Source: DATKYK01 sp034430255 (GTDB lineage: Bacteria; Chloroflexota; Dehalococcoidia; E44-bin15). Taken from it: DNA of 11,618 nucleotides. The DNA lies in contig DAOUEU010000120.1 of NCBI GenBank assembly GCA_034430255.1, positions 1 to 11,618 on the forward strand, read 5' to 3'. Each line of letters starts with the position of its first letter. Position 1 is the stretch's first letter. Positions 6,501-11,618 of this stretch are shown here, piece after piece. The position numbers and the translations under genes were made by a program. A model generated the notes under the pieces. That model did not search any database. It was given only the letters and a program-made list of their open reading frames with translations, and had not been told where the DNA came from.

Positions 6501-7433
6501 CTAGATGCTCATCACCCTTAACGAGCTTGTATCCTCGACGTTTAAAATCTGCGCTTCCTGGTTAATCCTCTTGATCAGCCCATTCAAAACCTGTCCGGGA
6601 CCGATCTCAACAAAGGTGGAAACTCCCGCGCTCACCATATACTCTACGCTCTTCTGCCATTGCACACAACTGGAGAGCTGCAGAAGGAGCTCCTGCTTAA
6701 TTTCAGCAGCGTCGGTCACTGGCCGAGCGGTGCTATTTACCACGATGGGCACGCTGGAATCGCGGAAGTTAAACTGGGAGATCTCCTGAGCCATCCCCTC
6801 AGCGGCGGGCTGCATCAGGTTGGAGTGGAAGGCACCGCTTACATTGAGCGGCACTATACGTCGTGCCCCCATAGCCCGGGCCAGGTCCATAGCCCGAACC
6901 AGCGTTTCCCTAGAACCCCCGATCACGATCTGAGAGGGGGAGTTCAGGTTGGCGATCTGAGCCCCAGTCTCCTGGCATACCGCCTCAACGGATAACTCGT
7001 CGAGGCCTATGATTGCCGCCATACCCCCGGGGACCCTCTCCCCGGCCTCCTGCATCAACCTCCCCCTTTGCCTAGTAAGCTGAACTGCTTCCTTGAAATC
7101 GAGCACCCCGGAGGCTACCAGGGCGGTATACTCACCAAGGCTATGCCCCGCCATAAACGCGGGAAAGAGCAGCCCCCCGGCTATGCAGGAAGCGCCTTTC
7201 AGGCAGGCCACGCTCACGGTGAGTATCGCCGGCTGGGCATTAATTGTTTGCGCGAGCTCCTCCGCAGGTCCCTCAAAGCAAAGCCGGGATAGGGGTAACC
7301 CAAGCGCATCGTCTGCCTCCTCAAAAACCTCCCTGGCCGGAATAAAGGTATCATAAAGGTCACGCCCCATCCCCACCCGCTGCGAGCCCTGCCCAGGGAA
7401 GACATAGGCGAGATTGCCTCGTTGCTCAGCCAA
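6501..7433 (-). CDS. fabD: Malonyl-CoA:ACP transacylase
   Basis: FabD transfers malonyl from CoA to ACP, supplying the extender unit for type II fatty-acid synthesis in the cytoplasm. The 310-residue product has the usual length. It opens with FPGQGSQ (12-18), contains the nucleophile Ser98 in GHSLGE (96-101), the conserved Arg123 in RQRGRLMQEAG, QIVIGG (168-173), the catalytic His203 in GAFHSNLM, and ends with FVEIGPGQVLNGLIKRI (274-290). All catalytic residues are present. The TTG start at 7433 is supported by AGGGGTGG just upstream. It follows rpmF by 30 bases and shares its transcript with acpP, whose product is its substrate. No fabH or fabG is visible nearby. Confidence 0.95.
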   Translation of the reverse strand: MAEQRGNLAYVFPGQGSQRVGMGRDLYDTFIPAREVFEEADDALGLPLSRLCFEGPAEELAQTINAQPAILTVSVACLKGASCIAGGLLFPAFMAGHSLGEYTALVASGVLDFKEAVQLTRQRGRLMQEAGERVPGGMAAIIGLDELSVEAVCQETGAQIANLNSPSQIVIGGSRETLVRAMDLARAMGARRIVPLNVSGAFHSNLMQPAAEGMAQEISQFNFRDSSVPIVVNSTARPVTDAAEIKQELLLQLSSCVQWQKSVEYMVSAGVSTFVEIGPGQVLNGLIKRINQEAQILNVEDTSSLRVMSI

Positions 7434-7463
7434 AGTCCACCCCTGAAAATGCGGTGCGCATAT

Positions 7464-7655
7464 TTATTCCTTCTTCTTTGCTTTTATCTCGATCACTTCC
7501 CGCCCCACATAGGTTCCGCACGTGAGGCAAACATGGTGCGCCAGCTTAGGGCTGTGGCACTGGGGGCAGTAATCGATGGGTGGCAAACGCAACGACTGGT
7601 GCGCACGCCGCTTTCCCTGACGCGCCTTAGCCGTCTTCTTTTTTGGTAGTGCCAC
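7464..7655 (-). CDS. rpmF: Large ribosomal subunit protein bL32
   Basis: A 63-residue basic protein of the 50S subunit. The N-terminus MALPKKKTAKARQGKRRAHQ is the standard bL32 start, where PK.K.SK.R...RR.H is typical. Four cysteines, CPQC (30-33) and CLTC (43-46), make the zinc-binding form of the protein rather than the cysteine-free paralogue. Length is normal. The GTG start at 7655 follows AAAGGAAG at good spacing. It lies between yceD and fabD; the yceD-rpmF pair followed by fatty-acid genes is a widespread bacterial arrangement that links ribosome and membrane synthesis. Confidence 0.96.
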   Translation of the reverse strand: MALPKKKTAKARQGKRRAHQSLRLPPIDYCPQCHSPKLAHHVCLTCGTYVGREVIEIKAKKKE

Positions 7656-7721
7656 TCTCTCTTCCTTTAGTCCAATCCCCTATAGAAAGTTTATTCATGG
7701 AAAATCGGCATCTTCTCAATC

Positions 7722-8192
7722 TCACCCAGATTTATCCGGCAAACCGTAGACCACTACCGGTGCCAAACCGTCTTCGACTTCGCTATTGGAACAATCACAG
7801 GGGCCAAGATTCAGGTTGTGCCCACAACGAGGGCATAGGCCGGCGCAATCCTTACGGCAGAGAGGCTTCATCGGTTGAGCCAGAAGCGAATACTGGCGCA
7901 CCGCCTCATTCAGGTCAATCTCCTTGTGCTTATCTATGGTAAAAGCGTCCCCCTCAGCCTCCGATAAATACTCCTCCTCTATCCTCAGGGTCGAGGGCTG
8001 GCCAAAGGAACAGAGGCATCGGCTGCAAACCACCTTGAGTGTGGTCTCGATGGTTCCCCTGACAAAAATGCCGCGATCGGTACGGTGCAGGCTCACCTCC
8101 CCCTGAATGGGGTAGTCGCCGCTTTCGCTTACACTATAATGGCGCTCAGAGCCTACCATCTCCTTAAGCTGCTGCGAGACATCGATTACCAT
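7722..8192 (-). CDS. yceD: YceD/DUF177 family protein
   Basis: A 156-residue member of the DUF177 (YceD) family. E. coli YceD has been linked to 23S rRNA accumulation, and the gene is habitually paired with rpmF, as here. The N-terminal half (IQGEVSLHRTDRGIFVRGTIETTLKVVC) is the beta-rich part. Metal-ligand-like cysteines occur at CSRCLC (56-61) and in the C-terminal CRKDCAGLCPRCGHNLNLGPCDC at 112, 116, 120, 123, 132 and 134, so it probably binds zinc. It starts at ATG 8192, although the ribosome binding site is weak (GAAGAG). The mRNA leader from the strong promoter would be only about 16 bases. It is the first gene of the operon; the molecular function is only partly known. Confidence 0.88.
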   Translation of the reverse strand: MVIDVSQQLKEMVGSERHYSVSESGDYPIQGEVSLHRTDRGIFVRGTIETTLKVVCSRCLCSFGQPSTLRIEEEYLSEAEGDAFTIDKHKEIDLNEAVRQYSLLAQPMKPLCRKDCAGLCPRCGHNLNLGPCDCSNSEVEDGLAPVVVYGLPDKSG

Positions 8193-8214
8193 GGCTCTTC
8201 AGTAGAGTTGGCTT

Positions 8215-8243
8215 ATTATAGCTACAACACTACCACCTGTCAA
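8215..8243 (-). promoter_or_regulatory. Perfect-consensus sigma-70 promoter for yceD-rpmF-fabD-nusB-acpP
   Basis: On the minus strand TTGACA (8243-8238) and TATAAT (8220-8215) are separated by exactly 17 bases (8237-8221). All twelve hexamer bases match consensus. Predicted transcription start is near 8208, 16 or so bases before the yceD ATG. A strong constitutive promoter suits ribosomal-protein and fatty-acid genes. Confidence 0.85.
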
Positions 8244-8249
8244 GTGTAG

Positions 8250-8278
8250 TTGCCAACCATACTCCTGTATGCTAACAT
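8250..8278 (+). promoter_or_regulatory. Candidate divergent promoter for the DRE-TIM synthase gene
   Basis: TTGCCA (8250-8255, 5 of 6) and TAACAT (8273-8278, 4 of 6) are 17 bases apart, facing away from the strong promoter; the two -35 boxes are only 6 bases apart. Downstream, ACTTG-G-CAAGT (8290-8300) is a near-palindrome, and CAAGT also occurs at 8241-8245, so this could be an operator region. The operator idea is speculative. Confidence 0.45.
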
Positions 8279-8318
8279 AAGGCATTATTACTTGGCAAGT
8301 CAAGCTAAGGAGGATTAA

Positions 8319-9542
8319 ATGCCAAAATTATATTTTCTTGATGTGACCAATCGGGATGCGGTACAGGCATCGCGTATCATCATGGCCAAGCTACAAAAGA
8401 CCATGCTCAACTTCTACCTCGCAGAGATGGGCATCCATCAATCGGAGTTCGCCTTCCCCACGGTAAGACACGAGCGAAACTATATTCAGGGTAATCTGGA
8501 GCTAAAAGAGCAGGGGATTTTCGGAGACCTGGTGCTGGAGGGCTGGTGCCGTGCCATCGTTGGGGATGTGAAGGATTCCTTTGCCTCCGGTGTACGCGAC
8601 CTCAACATCTCCATCTCCACTTCGGACCAAATGATCCTTCACAAGTTCCGCGGCAAGCTGGACCGGGAGCAGGTTATTAAGGAGATGACGGAGGCCGCAA
8701 GCTACGCCAAGAGCAACGGGGTAAAGACCCTGGGGGTGAATGCCGAGGACGCTTCACGCACCGATATGGGTTATCTCACCGAGTTCGCCCAGGCAGCCAG
8801 GGAGGCCGGGGCCGACCGCATTAGATACTGCGATACCCTGGGCTACGATACCCCGATGAGCATCTATGAGCGGATAAAAGCACTGGCGGAAAAGGTGAAG
8901 ATACCCATTGAACTCCATTGCCACAATGACCTGGGCATGGCGGTAGCCAACTCTATTGCCGGGGCTAAAGGAGCGCTCGACGCCGGCGTGGATAGCTATA
9001 TCAATACCTCGGTGAACGGGGTTGGCGAGCGAGCGGGGCAGTCGGACCTCATAAGCTGCATCCTGGCCCTCAAGTTTGGCCGGGATATGCAAGACTGTGA
9101 GATCGCCGACTCCCTCGATCTCACAGTGGCCGACAAGCTGGCTAAATATGTCTCCTATGCATTTGGCATCCCCATCCCCATAAACCAGCCCGGGGTAGGG
9201 TTCAATATTTTCGCCCATGAGGCCGGCATCCACGCCGATGGCGCCCTGAAGGACCGCCGCAACTATGAGCTTTTCGAGTACGAGATACTGGGGCGGGGGG
9301 AGGATGCGCGTATCCCAACCGGCCGCATAATCACCACCGGCGAGTTTGGCGGCATCGCCGGGTTCCGCCATGTCTACGAGCAGATCGGCATAACCTTTCC
9401 CGACGACGAGAGTGCCAAACCTATCCTGGAACTGGTGCAGTTCGCCAGCGCCCATACCCAACTGCCACTCACCGACGATGAGCTTTGGTTCATCGCCAGC
9501 CACCCCGAGGAGGCGAGGAAGATCCTTACCCTAAATCCTTAG
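8319..9542 (+). CDS. DRE-TIM synthase: homocitrate/isopropylmalate/Re-citrate synthase-like
   Basis: A 407-residue TIM-barrel enzyme of the LeuA/NifV/HMG-CoA lyase superfamily, which condenses acetyl-CoA with a 2-oxo acid. The metal site HCHNDLG (200-206) and the AEDASRTD segment (142-149) are clear. GVGERAG (234-240) and AHEAGIHADG (299-308) are also present. The N-terminal loop reads DVTNRDAVQ (8-16), where most relatives have RDG followed by x and Gln, so Gly is replaced by Ala14. It ends soon after the barrel and helical subdomain and lacks the long LeuA regulatory domain, so it is probably not feedback-inhibited IPMS. Re-citrate synthase, known in Dehalococcoides and other anaerobes, and homocitrate synthase are plausible; sequence alone does not decide. 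The ATG follows a perfect AAGGAGG (8307-8313) at 5 bases. Confidence 0.8.
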   Translation: MPKLYFLDVTNRDAVQASRIIMAKLQKTMLNFYLAEMGIHQSEFAFPTVRHERNYIQGNLELKEQGIFGDLVLEGWCRAIVGDVKDSFASGVRDLNISISTSDQMILHKFRGKLDREQVIKEMTEAASYAKSNGVKTLGVNAEDASRTDMGYLTEFAQAAREAGADRIRYCDTLGYDTPMSIYERIKALAEKVKIPIELHCHNDLGMAVANSIAGAKGALDAGVDSYINTSVNGVGERAGQSDLISCILALKFGRDMQDCEIADSLDLTVADKLAKYVSYAFGIPIPINQPGVGFNIFAHEAGIHADGALKDRRNYELFEYEILGRGEDARIPTGRIITTGEFGGIAGFRHVYEQIGITFPDDESAKPILELVQFASAHTQLPLTDDELWFIASHPEEARKILTLNP

Positions 9543-9677
9543 GCTGGCGGGGCTCCCCCATAATAAAGGGCTGGCAAAACAACCAACGCCAGGCGAGCAC
9601 CCAGAAACACCACCCGGGCTAGGGAGCCGCCGCCTTCGCCCCAAGGAGACGAATCTCGTTTAGATAGATATAGATGA

Positions 9678-9705
9678 TTGATAAGCTTTAAAAACTGGCT
9701 ACAAT
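9678..9705 (+). promoter_or_regulatory. Promoter for the acyl-CoA dehydrogenase/etf operon
   Basis: TTGATA (9678-9683, 5 of 6) and TACAAT (9700-9705, 5 of 6) are separated by 16 bases. The start point would be near 9712, giving a leader of about 24 bases that contains the AAAGGAGAG ribosome binding site (9722-9730). It indicates that this operon is transcribed separately from the synthase gene upstream. The rest of the 193-base gap holds GC-rich interrupted repeats (GGCTCCC 9551-9557, GGGAGCC 9622-9628) but no clear terminator. Confidence 0.65.
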
Positions 9706-9735
9706 ACATTCTATCACCCATAAAGGAGAGTTAGC

Positions 9736-10893
9736 TTGGAGTATTACTTAACTGAGCAGCAAAAGCTCGTGAAGAGCCTGGCCCGAAGGATTGCCGAGGA
9801 AAGGATACTGCCGGTGCGGGCCGAGCTGGACCAGAACGAGGAGTTTCCCTGGGCAATCGTCAAGGACATGGCCAATTCAGACCTGTTCAGGGTCTTCATA
9901 CCCGAGCAGTATGAGGGTCTGGGAGAGGGCAGCTTCGCCCTGTGCATAGCCGTTGAGGAGCTGAGTCGGGCCTGCTGCGGCGTTGCCCTGACCTACGCTG
10001 CAGACGCACTGGGCTCTTTGCCCATACTGCTCTACGGAAGTGACGAACAGAAGCAGAAGTACCTCCCCGATATTGCCGCTGGAACCAAGCTTACCGGCTT
10101 TGGCCTGACCGAGTCCGGAGCGGGAAGCGACGCTGCTGCGATAAAGACAACCGCCACCCGCGATGGCGACGATTACCTCATCAACGGTACCAAGCAGTTC
10201 ATAACCAATGGCGGCGAGGCTGAGATATACACCATCATCGCGCTGACCGACCCCTCAAGGGGCAACCGCGGCTCCAGCGCCTTCATTGTAGAGAAAGGAA
10301 TGCCCGGGTTCACCTTCGGCAAGAAGGAGCAGAAGATGGGAATCCGCACCACTGCCACCCGTGAGCTTGTCTTCCACAACTGCCGGGTGCCCGGGGAGAA
10401 CCTAGTGGGCAAAGAGGGACTGGGGTTTATCGTGACCATGAAAACCCTGGACGTATCCCGCCCCGGTGTCGGTGCCCTGTCGGTTGGGCTGGCCCAGGGG
10501 GCACTAGAAGCGGCGGTAGCCTATGCCCAACAGCGGAGACAGTTCGGGCAGCCGGTCTCCGCCTTCCAGGCAGTTCAGCACATGCTGGCCAATATGGCTA
10601 TGGAGCTGGAAGCGGCAAGGGCGCTGGTCTATGCTGCAGCTAAAACCATAGACAGCGGAGCCAGGAACTTCACCGAGGAAGGGGCCATGGCCAAGGTGTT
10701 CGCCACAGACATGGCGATGAAGGTAACCACGGACGCGCTGCAGGTATTCGGCGGCGTAGGCTACATGCGCGACTACCCTGCGGAGAAGATGATGCGCGAC
10801 GCCAAGATAAACCAGATATACGAGGGCACCAATCAGGTGCTGAGAAACGTTATCGCCCTCCAGCTACTAAAAAGGAAGGCGCAGCGCGAATGA
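9736..10893 (+). CDS. Acyl-CoA dehydrogenase (short/medium-chain type)
   Basis: A 385-residue FAD enzyme that oxidises an acyl-CoA to the 2-enoyl-CoA, or in an anaerobe may run in reverse with bifurcating ETF. Length matches the family. Visible parts are the N-terminal helical domain (1-120), FGLTESGAGSDAAAIKT (122-138) binding FAD and substrate, the beta domain to about 230, and the C-terminal helical domain with RRQFGQPVSAFQAVQHMLA (267-285). GGVGYMRDYPAEKMMRDAK (339-357) and the catalytic Glu363 in IYEGTNQ follow. Glu at this place is that of butyryl-/medium-chain dehydrogenases, not the helix-G position of isovaleryl types. The TTG start has AAAGGAGAG 5 bases upstream. Its stop overlaps the etfB start, so the electron acceptor is co-expressed. 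Chain length cannot be told. Confidence 0.92.
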   Translation: MEYYLTEQQKLVKSLARRIAEERILPVRAELDQNEEFPWAIVKDMANSDLFRVFIPEQYEGLGEGSFALCIAVEELSRACCGVALTYAADALGSLPILLYGSDEQKQKYLPDIAAGTKLTGFGLTESGAGSDAAAIKTTATRDGDDYLINGTKQFITNGGEAEIYTIIALTDPSRGNRGSSAFIVEKGMPGFTFGKKEQKMGIRTTATRELVFHNCRVPGENLVGKEGLGFIVTMKTLDVSRPGVGALSVGLAQGALEAAVAYAQQRRQFGQPVSAFQAVQHMLANMAMELEAARALVYAAAKTIDSGARNFTEEGAMAKVFATDMAMKVTTDALQVFGGVGYMRDYPAEKMMRDAKINQIYEGTNQVLRNVIALQLLKRKAQRE

Positions 10894-11618
10894 ATATCGT
10901 GGTCTGTATTAAGCAGGTGCCGGGCACGACGGAGATCAAGATAGACCCCGAGACCAACACGCTTGTCCGCGAGGGAGTACCGAGCATCATCAACCCGTTC
11001 GATTGTTATGCCCTGGAGGAAGCTGTTCGCCTGCGGGAAAGGTGCGGCGGTAAGGTCACCGTCATAAGCATGGGGCCTCCCCAGGCGGAGGAGGCATTAA
11101 GGGAAACCATCTCCCTCGGCGCCGATGAGACTATCCTGCTAAGCGACCGAGCCTTCGCCGGCTCCGATACCTGGGCCACCGCCTATGTCCTCTCCAGGGC
11201 TATGGCCAGGATAGCTGACTACGATATCATTATCTGCGGCAGGCAGACGCTGGACGGGGACACCGGCCAGGTAGGTCCCGGGCTTTCCGAGATGCTTGGG
11301 ATACCATTTGTCGCTTATGTGAACAGGGTGGAGGAGATAAGGGATGGGTATATCAGGGTTCAGCGGATGGTCGAGGAGGGTTATGAGACCATCGAGATGG
11401 CTCTTCCCGCTGTAATCACTGTAGTTAAAGAGATAAACGTGCCCCGCCTGCCATCGCTGCGCGGGTCGATGAAGGCCAAGACAGCCCAGATACCCGTATG
11501 GTCAGCCGACGATATAGGCGTCGAGGAAGACAAGGCCGGCATCGCCGGCTCCCCCACCCGCGTGGTAAAGGTATTCTTCCCTAAGAGAGAGAGGAAGAGC
11601 GAGATGCTCCAGGGGAGC
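10890..11618 (+). CDS. etfB: Electron transfer flavoprotein subunit beta, cut by window end
   Basis: EtfB forms a heterodimer with EtfA and receives electrons from the dehydrogenase encoded just upstream. The 243 visible codons contain no stop; the family is usually 250-265 residues, so only the tail is missing. It begins MNIVVCIKQVPGTTEIKID, then has IINPFDCYALEEAVRLRE (33-50), GSDTWATAYVL (91-101) and the nucleotide-binding CGRQTLDGDTGQVGPGLSEM (116-135). LPAVITVVKEINVPRLPSLRG (172-192) is the usual recognition-loop region for the dehydrogenase partner. The DGDTGQVGP stretch is like that in EtfB of clostridial bifurcating complexes, so flavin-based bifurcation is possible but unproven. The ATG overlaps the previous stop as ATGA; AAGGAAGG lies about 10 bases upstream. 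EtfA is expected just beyond the window. Confidence 0.93.
   Translation, partial: MNIVVCIKQVPGTTEIKIDPETNTLVREGVPSIINPFDCYALEEAVRLRERCGGKVTVISMGPPQAEEALRETISLGADETILLSDRAFAGSDTWATAYVLSRAMARIADYDIIICGRQTLDGDTGQVGPGLSEMLGIPFVAYVNRVEEIRDGYIRVQRMVEEGYETIEMALPAVITVVKEINVPRLPSLRGSMKAKTAQIPVWSADDIGVEEDKAGIAGSPTRVVKVFFPKRERKSEMLQGS

Noticed and set aside
8754..9503. A 249-codon open frame on the minus strand opposite the synthase gene
   Set aside because: The sense strand encodes clear DRE-TIM motifs across the same bases. The antisense product has no recognisable fold.
9543..9640. GC-rich stretch after the synthase gene as a rho-independent terminator
   Set aside because: The complementary pieces (GGCTCCC and GGGAGCC) are more than 60 bases apart, and no T-run follows a compact stem.

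Overview
The window reads as ordinary chromosomal DNA of an anaerobic bacterium. My best guess is Chloroflexota, near Dehalococcoidia. That rests on the gene mix (a 2-hydroxyacyl-CoA dehydratase-type activase, an anaerobe-type DRE-TIM synthase, and an acyl-CoA dehydrogenase coupled to ETF), on frequent TTG/GTG starts with strong Shine-Dalgarno sites, and on general resemblance of the proteins. It is an inference from memory, not a phylogeny. No phage, transposase, CRISPR array, rRNA or tRNA was found.

Layout. (1) Positions 1-267 hold a hairpin-rich repeat edge and a candidate promoter. (2) Positions 268-4693 (+) form a tight run: an M20 amidohydrolase, an orphan [4Fe-4S] acyl-CoA dehydratase activase, plsX, trxA and trxB. 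(3) Positions 4694-5685 are a convergent gap of about 1 kb without a convincing gene. It holds hairpins, a 25-bp sequence shared in inverted orientation with the left edge of the window, and remnants resembling dispersed intergenic repeats. (4) Positions 8192-5686 (-) form an operon: yceD (DUF177), rpmF, fabD, nusB, acpP. A perfect-consensus sigma-70 promoter drives it. (5) Positions 8193-8318 are a divergent promoter region. (6) Positions 8319-9542 (+) encode a LeuA/homocitrate synthase/Re-citrate synthase-like enzyme. (7) From 9736 to the right edge (+), an acyl-CoA dehydrogenase gene overlaps etfB, which runs off the window.

How the genes fit together. PlsX, FabD and ACP supply fatty-acid and phospholipid synthesis. 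Here plsX lies on the opposite strand from the rpmF-fabD-acpP group it often accompanies, and nusB sits where fabG might be expected. TrxA and TrxB form a complete NADPH-dependent thiol reduction pair. The activase, the DRE-TIM synthase and the Acd-EtfB pair point to CoA-thioester and organic-acid metabolism in an anaerobe, but no dehydratase subunits are in view.

Most unusual points. trxB has no standard start codon at its natural N-terminus: an ACG sits at the right distance from a good ribosome binding site. The DRE-TIM synthase has Ala in place of the Gly of the RDG motif. The convergent gap contains an inverted-repeat family and a tiny histidine-rich reading frame bracketed by an inverted repeat. 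I do not see a clearly new biological system; most of the window is housekeeping.
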